60,584 bases of DNA from the NCBI GenBank assembly GCA_009602725.1, contig WELB01000104.1, positions 219,364 to 279,947 on the forward strand, given 5' to 3'. This DNA is from Spirogloea muscicola (Eukaryota; Streptophyta; Zygnematophyceae; Spirogloeales; Spirogloeaceae). Shown piece after piece: positions 13,931-23,167 of this stretch; within the stretch, counting starts at the first letter, position 1, and every line of letters starts with the position of its first letter. The position numbers and the translations under genes are program-made. The notes beneath the pieces were generated by a model. It searched no databases. It was not told the origin of the DNA and saw nothing but the letters and a program-made list of their open reading frames with translations.

Positions 13931-16061
13931 AAATATGTGAATCAGCCAGACCTAGCAAACTTCTACATCTATCATACTTGGGCTTAGGCAATCCCTTGGT
14001 CAGGATATCTGCAATTATATCTGCTGTACTACAGTACTGCATCTTGATGACTCCTTCGTCTAGCTTCTCTCGGATGAAATGAAGCGCTGCTGCAGTCGTT
14101 GCCATGTACTCCGCTTCGATATTTGAAGTCGCCACAGTCTGCTGTTTCCTACTACTCCAACTGAATGCTCCTGCTCCCAACTTGAATGCATAACCTGTTA
14201 CTGACCTTCTATCAACCAGACTGCCTGCCCACTCAGCATCACAAAATCCTACCAGCTCATCGGATTTTTCTCCTGTATTTCTAAATGTCAAGCACAAGTT
14301 CTTGCTTCCCTGCAGATATCGCATGATTCTCTTGACAGCTTGCCAATGCTCAACATCAGGATCTTGCACAAACTGAGCAACCACTCCCACTGATGCTGCT
14401 ATGTCTGGACGTGCTGCCACAGCTATGTACATCAAACATCCCACTGCCTCCCTATAAGGCACCTGTGCCATTTTCTGTCTATCTCGATTTGTCTTGGGTA
14501 CCTGATCCTTGCTCAAAGTCTGTTTGGTATCCTGTGGGGTAGAGATAGGGTTGCAGTCTTGCATACCAAATTTGTCCAAGGGCCCAAGATCCTTCATCTT
14601 GAATCTACTACTCAGCTCTTGCTTTACTTTCTTCACTTCAGTAGCTGAGTTTCCCAGTAAGATGAGATCATCAACATACAGTGCTAGAACCACCTTAGCA
14701 GGTCTCTCCCTCACATACACACTGTGATCAGCCTCAGATCTCTTGAAACCTTGATTCACTAAGAAAGTGTCAATCTGTGCATACCAGGCCCTGGGCGCCT
14801 GTTTAAGTCCTTACAGCGCTTTCTTCAACTTGCACACTTGACTCTCCTTGCCTTTCATCTCAAAACCTGCAGGCTGTTGCATGTAGATCTCTTCCTCAAG
14901 ATCACCATTCAAAAATGCTGTGGTGACGTCCATCTGCTCTACCTCTAAATCACAAATAGCTGCCATAGTCAGCAAGCTTCTGACAGCAATATTCTTAACC
15001 ACTGGAGCAATTGTCTCATTGTAGTCAATCCCTTCCTTCTGAGCACAACCCTTAGCAACAAGGTGTGCTTTACACCGATCGACAGATCCATCACCCTTAA
15101 CTTCAATGTTAAACACCCATTTGCTGGATATCGCTTTCCTTCCAACAGGTAACTCTACAAAATCCCAAGTTTTGTTCTCCTTGATAGAATCTAGTTCTGC
15201 TTCTGCTGCTGCTTTCCACTTGAGGGCTGCATCACTACTCATGGCCTCTTGCATTGTGAGAGGCTCATGCAACACTTCAGCGGCAAAAACACGAACATCT
15301 GTCCTGGATACTCCGAACGTAGCAGCATTCTCCTCCAAATCTTCACCTCCTCTTCTTGCTTCCATTCCATCGCCAGATTCAGACCCTGCTTCCACAGTCT
15401 CAACAATATCTGGCTCTTGAGATACAGGCCACCATTGCATTTCTCCCACTGTCTCAGAAGGCCGTAACAGAACTGCAGAATAGTCAGGACTTCTCTGCTC
15501 ATCAAATACTACATCTCTGCTGAAGATCATCCTCCTGTTCTCAAGATCAAACATTTTCCACGCTTTCACGTGTTCACCACATCCTACCATAACACACTGA
15601 CGAGCCTTGGATTGCAACTTGTGTCTCATCTCAGTAGGAACATGCACCCACGCAGAACAGCCAAATACCCTAAGATGGGCAACTGTAGGTTTCTTGCCAG
15701 TCCAGAACTCCTGTGGCGTCATGTCTTTTACTGCAGTAGTAGGCATTCTATTCTTCAGGTAAACAGCTGTTGCGACTGCCTCAGCCCAAAACTCTGATGG
15801 TGTAAAAGAATGGAACAGTAAGCACCTTGCAATCTCCATAACTGATCTATTCCACCTCTCCGCCACACCATTCTATTGAGGACGATAGGTTGCTGTCAAT
15901 TGCCTGTCTATTTCATGTTGCTGACAGAACCGTTCAAACTCTTTAGAAGTATACTCTCCACCGTTATCAGATCTAAGAGCCTTGAGTTTCTGTCCTGTGT
16001 GCAACTCAACTGCAGCTTTGAAACGCATAAACTTCTCCAACACTTCACTCTTGTTTTTCAG

Positions 16062-16112
16062 AAAATATACTTTGCTCCATCGACTGGCATCACCAATGAA
16101 GGACTATACATA
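16062..16112. repeat. Direct repeat flanking the inverted duplication (outer copy)
   Basis: 51 bp, encoding the integrase stretch around SFIGDASRWSKVY on the minus strand. A second copy (about 3 changes) forms the spacer between the arms at 16,751-16,801. It marks the junction used when the duplication formed. Confidence 0.85.
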
Positions 16113-16750
16113 TCCGGATTTCAACATTCATCTGGGTGATGACAGTGTGCAGCCAGCTGTTGGAAAAGGAAAATTGCAGCTGCAAGTGCCTAATCTCCAT
16201 GGCACTGAAACACAACTTCTGAAGGATGTCTATCATGCTCCTGGTTTGGCATCGAATCTCCTATTTGTATCCCAGCTCTTAGACAAGGGCTATCATGTGA
16301 CCTTCGACAGAAATGTCTGTACAATCATGAAACCTGGTATTCCCATTCTGACAGGACGCAGGTCAGGAGATCTGTTTACCTTGAATGGACAGGTGCAAGT
16401 ACAGGATGTGGGAATACAGACTCAGGTTGAGAAACAGATTCAGGGGCAGAAACAGATGCAGGTTCAGGGCAGGGTAAATGTATCCGAGTCTGACAGAAAT
16501 ACTTTTGAGCAATGGCATGCTCGACTGGGTCATCCCAATGTTCAGCGGATGAAGAAGCTGAAGAGCATGGTGCATGGAGTGGAAACCCTTGTACAAAATG
16601 TTGAACCTGGATTCTGTCGGAGCTGTGTACAGGGTTAACTCCACCTTCAACAACCGCTTGCTGGTGAGCGCTTTAGAGCTTCTACACTTCTGGAGCTGGT
16701 GCATTCTGATATTTGTGGTCCTATGCAAATACCATCTTTAGGGGGCAGCA
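16113..16750 (+). repeat. Inverted-duplication arm, antisense copy
   Basis: 638 bp, reverse complement of 16,802-17,439 with about 20 mismatches and no length difference. It carries the copia protease/pre-integrase coding sequence on the plus strand, opposite to the rest of the element (for example HARLGHPNVQRMKKLK near 16,515). Together with its partner it forms a long hairpin in any transcript of the element. Confidence 0.92.
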
Positions 16751-16801
16751 AATATACCTTGCTCCATCGACTGGCATCATCAATGAAGGACAATACATAT
16801 C
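16751..16801. repeat. Spacer of the inverted duplication (second direct-repeat copy)
   Basis: 51-bp loop sequence matching 16,062-16,112. On the minus strand it joins the intact-orientation arm to the antisense arm and encodes the same SFIDDASRWSKVY integrase segment. Confidence 0.85.
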
Positions 16802-17439
16802 TGCTGCCCCCTAAAGATGGTATTTGCATAGGACCACAAACATCAGAATGCACCAGCTCCAGAAATGTAGAAGCTCTAAAGTGCTCACCAGCAAGCGCTT
16901 GTTGAAGGTGGAGTTTATCCTGTACACAGCTCCGACAGAATTCAGGTTCAACGTTTTGTACAAGGGTTTCTACTCCATGCACCATGCTCTTCAGCTTCTT
17001 CATCCGCTGAACATTGGGATGACCCAGTCGAGCATGCCATTGCTCGAAAGTATTTCTGTCAGACTTGGATACATTTACCCTGCCCTGAACCTGCATCTGT
17101 TTCTGCACCAGAATCTGTTTCTCAACCTGAGTCTGTATTCCCACATCCTGTACTTGCACCTGTTCATTCAAGGTAAACAGATCTCCTGACCTGCGTCCTG
17201 TCAGAATGGGAATACCAGGTTTCATGATTGTACAGACATTTCTGTAGAAGGTCACATGATAGCCCTTGTCTAAGAGCTGGAATACAGATAGGAGATTCGA
17301 TGCCAAACCAGGAGCATGATAGACATCCTTCAGAAGTTGTGTTTCAGTGCCAAGGAGAGTAGGCACTTGCAGCTGCACTTGTCCTTTTCCAACAGCTGGC
17401 TGCACACTGTCAGCACCCAGATGAATGTTGAAATCCGGA
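16802..17439 (-). repeat. Inverted-duplication arm, original orientation
   Basis: 638 bp in the normal sense of the element, covering the end of the protease region to the start of integrase. Its inner end and that of the antisense arm are separated by exactly the 51-bp spacer. Confidence 0.92.
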
Positions 17440-17933
17440 ACAGTTTGGTAGTTATGGAGCCAATCTCGCCTGTAGGTGAGATGATGAGACGCTCCGCTGT
17501 CAATCAGCCAGCTATCACAATTTGACCTGTCAGACTGTCCAGACAGATGTGCCTCTCCCTCAGCATAGCTGCCTCTGCCTCTTCTACTATTGCCATTAAA
17601 TCCCAGAGCCTTCTTCTTGGGACAGTCGTTGATCACATGACCAGGTTCACGGCAGTAGAAGCAAGTTCTAGGATACACAGGATTCCTGTTCCAACCTGCA
17701 AACTGATCTTCACTCAGACAACTACTACCACCAGTCCTGCTCCGAAGAATGCGAGCAACAGTTTGCTGATGAAGCCTGGATTAATTCAAGTGATGTCGAA
17801 GGTCTTGCTCAGAGTGGCGTTTAGCCAGCAGTGCCGCCTGTGAACCTGGCAGAGAGCCTATCAGAGAACCTGTGTTCAAAGAGCCTGTCAGAGACCCTGT
17901 CAGATGTCGGTGTTGCTCCTCCAATGCTCGTTC

Positions 17934-18608
17934 CTAATGAAGGAGTCGAGCCAGCACAGATTCCACAGTCAGGTTGTCGGCGCTGACCATCTGCAATGTA
18001 TCTCTAACAGTATCATACGCAGGCGAGAGGCCCATAAGTATGGCCAGAAATAGGAATCGGACTGGGACCTCCTCGCCAACGTCATGCAGCTGAAGGGCCA
18101 ATAATTTTACTCTGCTTACAAATGCTTGAATTGACTCATCCTCCTCCTTTCTGCACTCGCGCAAGCGCATGCTGAGGTAGTAAGCCCTGTCAGTTCCGCA
18201 ATTCTCAAACTTGTCTTAAAGGTACTCCCAGATGCCACCAGCCAGGGACAGGTTGACAACGCCTATTACCTCTTCATCATCCAGATTTGCGGCAAGGATT
18301 GCTGAGGCTATGACATTCTCACGAGAGAAGGGCCGACAAAGCCCTCGATCAGCTGGAGGCTCTACAGCATCCCAGACATTCTGAAACTGGAGCATCTACT
18401 TCATCCTATATTTCCAGACTAACCAGTTTGTATCTCGGCCAAGCTTGGGAGTCAGAACAGGGAGCGAACCCAGAGAACCCCCGAGGGGTGGGCCCATAAC
18501 CTGAAAGTTTTCCTGGGCTGCGTGCTCTTGTACCTGCTCCTGTACCTGTCCCTGTGTGTCGTACACAGCGTTTTCAGAGTCTGCATTCCTCCAGTCGTGC
18601 TCCTCCAT
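17934..18608 (-). pseudogene. Copia gag, interrupted; start codon inside the 5' LTR
   Basis: The open frame starts at an ATG at 18,606-18,608, within the 5' LTR. It runs through the LTR end and the primer site without a stop and enters typical copia gag sequence (LTPKLGRDTNWLVWKYRMK, then LQFQNVWDAVEPP). Two in-frame stops follow (about 18,396 and 18,218), then the UBN2-like middle (ECRKEEDESIQAFVSRVK, MGLSPAYDTVRDTL). A gag start inside the LTR is known from yeast Ty1. Whether the first 36 codons are used here is inference; the in-frame continuity is seen. Confidence 0.75.
18489..18501 (-). other. Copia primer binding site (initiator-tRNA anticodon region)
   Basis: Element sense GGTTATGGGCCCA follows the 5' LTR at once. 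It is complementary to the anticodon stem-loop of eukaryotic initiator tRNA-Met (TGGGCCCATAACC, with the CAU anticodon), not to its 3' end. Internal half-tRNA priming of this kind is established for Drosophila copia and yeast Ty5. Confidence 0.85.
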
Positions 18609-18944
18609 TGGACGTCCTCCAGGTCCAGCAGATCGCCCTCATTGAGGCGGCGGCCCAGCAGAGCGACCTCGTCGCAGTGGCTCAGATGCAGATGTGCTCA
18701 TGACGGCAAACAGATTCAGATCTCAGACAGACAGTCAGACAGCACAGGCTCCGCCCTCACCCAAGGTGGGTGGCAGCCATGGCTAGGGCGCACGGGCGCG
18801 TGACCGCGTGGCCTCAGATGTAGAGGGTGAGCCGACCGGTGCCCGAGGCCTCCCTTATCCAGGGGAGACTCCAAGGGCCCAATGAGACGGGCGGGATGGT
18901 CACTCACCCCGACCCGCCGATTCAACATATTACAATATTCAACA
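18502..18944 (-). repeat. Copia 5' LTR
   Basis: 443 bp, TG...CA ends, paired with 13,480-13,922. It abuts the primer site on its left and LINE sequence on its right. It contains the proposed gag start codon. Confidence 0.93.
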
Positions 18945-19170
18945 TACTCAGTTTCCACGTGTGAGCAACAGCAGATCAGAGTAACTCGAAGCGGGAAAAG
19001 CGGCACTCTGTCGAGACCCGGAAGCAGCAGCCATAGCACGGCCAGCGCGCGCGTGGACCGCATGAGCCAAAGAGCGCTGAAAACGGAAAGCAGCACACAA
19101 CGAATGCAACATGCACAGATTTTGTAGACACACTTGAGCTTATTGGGGGGCCGCCGATTGAGCACACCTG
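18945..19170 (-). mobile_element. 5' half of LINE copy I (ORF end)
   Basis: Minus-strand LINE C-terminus: FRFQRSLAHAVHARAGRAM, AAASGS, YSDLLLLTRGN then the stop, interrupted directly after the stop by the copia LTR. The matching UTR and stem-loop continue at 13,335-13,479. The region above 19,170 is degraded. Confidence 0.8.
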
Positions 19171-19284
19171 ATCAAGCTGGCTCGCTCAAAAGTGTTTCGC
19201 GTGGGCTTGTGGTCTCGTGGCAATGCTCACATCCTTTGCTTAGCTGTGTGATTTTAGCACCTTTCGACCCTTCATACCTGATCC

Positions 19285-19400
19285 AATTTTCTGGGCTGGC
19301 CTTTCACAGCTTTCAGAGCTTACTTCCTGTTCACCCTTCAGCCTACATATATGCTGTTTTTTCTAGCCCCCTTTGGCAGAGGACTTCGTTCTGAATGGCC
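19285..19400 (+). mobile_element. LINE 3'-tail fragment (plus)
   Basis: Degraded plus-strand tail with CAATTTTCTGGGCTGGCCTTTCACAGC near 19,283-19,309, a diverged stem-loop. It lies against the minus-strand copy J. Confidence 0.5.
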
Positions 19401-19960
19401 CCGATTTCTGCACTAGCTTTTGCCTGAAATCTGCATCGGGTGGATCTGGTCTCCCTATCAATTCATGCACATCCGCGTGCCATCTGGGCTGGAAGCATAT
19501 CCTCACGTCATGCATATCCCAGACTTGCGACGTTCTCAAGTAGGGTATGGAAGCGAGTCCCCATGCAGCCAGAGGTGTCAATCTCGGTAGGAGGTGATCG
19601 CGGGGGTAGTCAAAATTGTGTTGGAGCTGTCTCTGCTCTGCACTTCCCACAGCTTGGCCAGCACTGTGAGTCGATGCTGGACACTTGTACGCCTCCATCA
19701 CAACCACATTGACCAAGGCTCGTGGGCCTCCGCCAGGTTGTACACCCACAATGTCTAGGGTGCGACGGCCATGGCGTCCCTGAGAGTCTGTGGTGATGGG
19801 CATTGTATTCTTCATTTCCACAATGGCGCGGTAACGGGCGTCGCGCATCAGGTCGGCCAAGGCGTCCCGTGTAGATTATGGATGCCCACCACTTCAGGGC
19901 CTGTGGGACACTGCAGCATATTGGTTGCGAGGGCTCTGCCCTCCGTGCGGAAGCGCGCTC
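19401..19960 (-). mobile_element. LINE copy J, endonuclease region (subfamily 2)
   Basis: Minus-strand fragment closely similar to copy G: ALADLMRDARYRAIVEMKN, GRRTLDIVGVQPGGGP, ALVNVVVMEAY, SAGQAVGSAEQ. Downstream it retains DYPRDHLLPR, the equivalent of the K-Y-D-H-P block. Both ends are lost. Frame breaks present. Confidence 0.7.
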
Positions 19961-20569
19961 ACACTGATTTACTCCAATCAGGCGGGTGGGGGGCAGGCCA
20001 AGGAATATTTCGGGAGCGTCTGATAGGCTTCGAGTCTTGTTTCAAAGGCGTTCTGAATGGCGTGAGTAGTGAGCCAGTCGATTGCCCCAGGTGTTGCGAG
20101 TGATATAGTCGTACCAGACGCCTTGGATAGGTCCTGATTCCTGGCATCCTCCTCTGCGTCTTGTGGTTCTCATCCTCACCGGCAGTAATGAGTCTAGCCT
20201 GTGCCCCTTTGTCTGGTGCATGGGCGAGAGAAGTGCTCGCCCATAGAGGATAGGGGCTGGGCAAGCACTGAGAAGGGAGTGAGGAGGGGATGCAGGGAGG
20301 GGGAGGACCAGATTGCTGACTCGCGGATGCTCCTCAGCTGCACTTGAAATGTGAAGGAGCCTTCCTGCAGGGCCAGCTAGACAAGGGAAGCGCGAAGGAA
20401 GAAGGGAGGCAACTTGGTGCTAGCAACCGAGGAAGGCTGCCTGCGCCGTCTGTTCCAATGACTGGCAGCCCAGGCCGACCATTCGTGTGGGAAGGGATGC
20501 TGCGAGGAGGATGAAGGTAACGAGAAGGATGGGTGTTGAAGCAGGGAAGCCAGGGATGGATGGAGGTGC
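19961..20569. other. Repeat-derived DNA with one LINE 3'-end remnant
   Basis: About 20,226-20,262 (minus) carries the LINE terminus GAAGTGCTCGCCCATAGAGG and half the stem-loop. The rest, including a GGGAGGAGG-rich part at 20,275-20,560, shows no gene. Confidence 0.45.
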
Positions 20570-20700
20570 CGTACTCCTTGTCTTTAGCGCTTTCCCTGGC
20601 CCCTTCGGACTTCGTTCATTTCTTTTTTCTGGGCTGGTCTTTCACAGCCACCGCCCTCTCCTTGGAAGCGTCTCTCTCCTGGATGCGTCCGTCTCTCCTG
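20570..20700 (+). mobile_element. LINE 3'-tail fragment (plus)
   Basis: Plus-strand tail: CTTTCCCTGGCCCCTTCGG, CATTTCTTTTTTCTGGGCTGG and a stem-loop with one altered arm (20,631-20,649). It lies just 5' of the long copy K and has the same orientation. Confidence 0.65.
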
Positions 20701-20724
20701 TACAGCTCGACCACCATGTCCGTT

Positions 20725-22365
20725 TGGGGCGATTGTCCGCTTGAGAATAGCCAGCCCATTGGCAGGGGTCAGGGGTCGAGCCCACCTTGCGGAGCATCTT
20801 CAGCCTGCGGCCCGGCTTCCCAAGCTGGACAATATGCAGCTGTCGTTGGCCATGTTGACCAAGGCCATTGGGCAGCGGTCCCAGTACTTGGCGCGGGCCA
20901 CTCCGCCGTCCCCAGGGGCGTTGGCGGCGTACGCGGATTTTGACGCAGGCATGGTGGCGAGCTTGGCGGCCCTCGTCCGCCACCAGGGATTCCTCCAGTC
21001 GCCAGCCGCTATCCACCAGGCGGCGCTACCCCTCAGCCACGGTGGTCTCCACCTGCGCCCACTCGCCGGTTACTTGCCGGGCTGCATACCTCGGCAGCTG
21101 GGCGCAGACTGCCGCCTCCGTGGCCCAGCGCTTCATGGTCAACGGCCGGCGTGCACTGGAGCAGGCGGTGGTGGAGGTCGACATGGGCGCGCTGCCGTTC
21201 CAGGTGTCGCTTCGCTCCGCCCACCAGGAGCTGCTCGCGGCGCACCCGGACCTGGCAGGCCAGGCGGTCTCCTTTGCGCACCTCGCGCACACCGCTGACC
21301 TGCGCGTCCAAGCGCGCATCGCGGCCGTGGTCGACAAGGCCGCCTACACCACCGCCGTGCTGCAGCTCCCCGAGGCCGACTTGCGCGGGCGCGCGAGACT
21401 TCAATCGGCCTCCTCCCCGGGGGCAGCGGCGTGGCTTCAGGCCCTCCCCATCAATGACGCCCTCACTCTTCCCGATGAGGTATTCCGCATTGCCGTCCAC
21501 CGGCTCCTGGGACTGCCGCCTCCATGTCTCCAGGGCGTGCGTCAGTGTGTATGCGGCGAGCGAGGGGCCGAGTCTGGGGAGCTGGCCGCTCATGTTCTGC
21601 GCTGCGCCCACGTCGGCGAGTGGACAGCGGCCCACGACCTCCTCCGCGATGCGATGCATGGCATCCTGGTGGAGGCTGGCTTCTCGGTGGCAGCCGAGTA
21701 CTCCGGCGTTATGCCGCTCCAGGAATGGGCTGACGGTCTCCACGCCCGTCTCGCAGACAGGGTGGACACCCCACAGGCCGGCGGGCCACGTCTTCTCCTG
21801 GACGTGGTGACCACCGACGCATACGACCGCTCACACCCAGCCCAATGTGCCACCAAGGCTGGGTATGCGGTCGCCTGCGCCGCTCGGGCTCAAGTACGCC
21901 GACCATCCGCGGGAAGACGAGTTCTTCCCGGTGGCAATTGACACCCATGGGGCGCTGGGCGCTCGGTGGGTCGAGCTGCTCACCCAGCTCGCCCGCCACG
22001 CCATCGCCCGTCGCTTCCATGGGGAGCCGGTAGACTTTCCTGCAGCCGGGTCGCTGGCGCAGGTGTACCGTATGCGCCTGGCCGTCTCGCTGCATAGGTC
22101 TATGGCCCGCGCGCTGCACCTTCGTGCCGGCAGAGCCCTCGCTGCTGCCTCTGGCTCTGGCCAGGGGACCCACTTCCAGGAGCCTAGCATCTCTGATCTG
22201 TGGCTGCTTAGTAGGGGTTACTGAGTGATTCGTAGCTGCTTTGTTTCGTTGTGCGCTTGTTTCTCTTACCGCTTCCCCTGGCCCCCTTCTCGTACTTGGT
22301 TCATTTCTTTTTGGGCTGGCTTTTCCAGCCCCTATCCTCAATGAGCGAGCACTTTCTTCTGGCAG
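20725..22365 (+). mobile_element. Non-LTR retrotransposon (LINE) copy K, longest 3' copy, with REL-type C-terminus
   Basis: Best-preserved copy. The coding part uses three frames joined by two frameshifts (about 21,065 and 21,890). Order: RT-distal/thumb segment (about 20,820-21,080; AIGQRSQYLARATPP, LPLSHGGLHLRPLAGY), AAYLGSWAQTAASV, linker SSPGAAAWLQALPI and LPPPCLQGVRQ, a C-x-C ... H-x(3-4)-C cluster (CVCG at about 21,547 and HVLRC at about 21,590), the restriction-like endonuclease core (RLADRVDTPQAGGP, LLLDVVTTDAY at about 21,790-21,825), KYADHPREDEFFPVAIDTHG (about 21,893-21,952), then the family C-terminus and stop at 22,222-22,224. A 140-bp UTR ends in the stem-loop (22,313-22,331) and ATGAGCGAGCACTTTCTTCT. 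The 5' RT domains are missing. This domain order is that of REL-bearing LINEs (R2/CRE/NeSL type, or dual-endonuclease Dualen/RandI known from Chlamydomonas). Which clade cannot be decided without the 5' half. Confidence 0.85.
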
Positions 22366-22439
22366 CCTGGTGGGAGCTGGAGGTTGATTGGGAGGCCGCG
22401 TGGTGACCTTGCCATTTGCTTGATGGGGCAAACCTGGCG

Positions 22440-22660
22440 TTGCTGCTCAGACCTGTTTCCATCGCCTGGCACAGAATGTCGATGCCCGCCGACGTGTTCA
22501 GGCGGGTAGCTAAGGGCAATCTAGCGTCCCGCAAGCCATCATTGCTTACTTTAGAATGCGGCTATCATTAGGTCTGCAGCGCTCCCAGGAACTCGCGATA
22601 CACCAGCGTGCTGGGCGTGCATTAGGCCATTATTAAGAAGGAAGGAAGCTTCCAGGGGAG
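22440..22660 (+). mobile_element. LINE C-terminal fragment L (plus)
   Basis: Contains MRLSLGLQRSQELAIHQRAG (about 22,556-22,615), matching the conserved C-terminal block of copies K and Q, then breaks off. Upstream RVAKGNLASRKPS may belong to it. Confidence 0.6.
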
Positions 22661-22689
22661 GGCGGTGGCTGGGAGAGTTTCTGGGCACT

Positions 22690-22915
22690 GCCACAAGCGA
22701 AGTGGCTCTCCCAATGGGGGCAAGGGCTGTGAAAAGCCAGTCCAAAAGGGATTGACAAAGGTTCGAAGGGGCCAAATGACGGAGGGGCCAAAAGCGCTAT
22801 GTCAGAATGGGTGGAGGATGGACCACTCAGTAGCGACGAGTGAGGAGCCTCAACTCCGACAGACTAGCTGCCGGAAAACAATCCCCTTGGCGAAAGCCAG
22901 AGGCTGCAGCGATAG
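22690..22915 (-). mobile_element. 3' half of LINE copy N (interrupted by gypsy)
   Basis: Minus-strand ORF end AAASGFRQGDCFPAASLSEL then LLTRRY and stop (22,829-22,910), then UTR and a diverged stem-loop at 22,724-22,743. It continues directly from the codons at 28,582 onward once the gypsy element and one copy of GATAG are removed. Confidence 0.8.
22911..22915. repeat. Gypsy target-site duplication, left
   Basis: GATAG, repeated exactly at 28,582-28,586 on the other side of the element. Confidence 0.85.
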
Positions 22916-23113
22916 TGTAACGAAGTTACACAAGATGGAACATCTATATCATGGGAATGATAGCTGGAGGGGATACTGAGGAGGCGAAGGACGGGCGCGC
23001 GATATTAGAGAAAGCGCATCTCTGAATAATGGCGCGCGACGCTGATGAAGGAGCAATATGGAATTGCGACACCAATGCCTCGTCCTTGGGCTTGACGATC
23101 CTCATTCTTTACA
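22916..23113 (+). repeat. Gypsy 5' LTR with internal deletion
   Basis: 198 bp against 538 bp for the 3' LTR. Both ends match the partner, but the sequence jumps from ATATGGAATT to GCGACACCAATGCC. The missing part should hold promoter and R sequences. Confidence 0.9.
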
Positions 23114-23114
23114 G

Positions 23115-23126
23115 TGGTATCAGAGG
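23115..23126 (+). other. Gypsy primer binding site
   Basis: TGGTATCAGAGG, one base after the LTR, matches the 3' end of initiator tRNA-Met (complement of TGGTATCAGAGC) at 11 of 12 positions. This differs from the anticodon-loop site used by the copia element nearby. Confidence 0.85.
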
Positions 23127-23167
23127 AAACAAGTCTTTTCAGCGCAACCACAGAGTGTGACGTGTCA

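Larger units (their letters stand above)
13929..17678 (-). pseudogene. Copia gag-pol region: zinc knuckle, protease, integrase, RT, RNase H (broken)
   Basis: Sense order from the right: zinc knuckle CFYCREPGHVINDC (about 17,640), protease motif LIDSGASHH (about 17,510), HARLGHPN pre-integrase motif (about 17,040), integrase start HSDVCGPM (about 16,850), then the inverted duplication, then integrase continuing SDNGGEY with a stop in place of a codon at 15,873-15,875. RT follows (SSKWVFNIEVK, LYVDDLILLG at about 14,670) with a stop inside the otherwise conserved KKAL-GLKQAPRAWY at about 14,811, and RNase H (GFCDAEWAGS, ADILTKGLPK) ending at 13,929. RT and RNase H are otherwise well preserved. 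No restored reading frame is offered here. Confidence 0.9.
13480..18944 (-). mobile_element. Ty1/copia LTR retrotransposon, decayed, with internal inverted duplication
   Basis: A 5.47-kb element on the minus strand bounded by two 443-bp LTRs with TG...CA ends. Sense order is 5' LTR (18,502-18,944), primer site, gag, zinc knuckle, protease, GAG-pre-integrase, integrase, RT, RNase H, polypurine tract, 3' LTR (13,480-13,922). This protease-integrase-RT-RNase H order defines the copia superfamily. Flanking pentamers TGCTC (13,475-13,479) and TACTC (18,945-18,949) fit a target duplication with one change. The LTRs differ at about 10 of 443 positions by eye. Several nonsense codons plus the inverted duplication at 16.1-17.4 kb make it non-autonomous. 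It is inserted in the 3' end of a LINE copy. Confidence 0.93.

Noticed and set aside
16690-16905. Plus-strand open frames of 'integrase' at 16.0-16.9 kb as a second copia element
   Set aside because: They are the antisense arm of the inverted duplication inside the minus-strand element, not a separate insertion.
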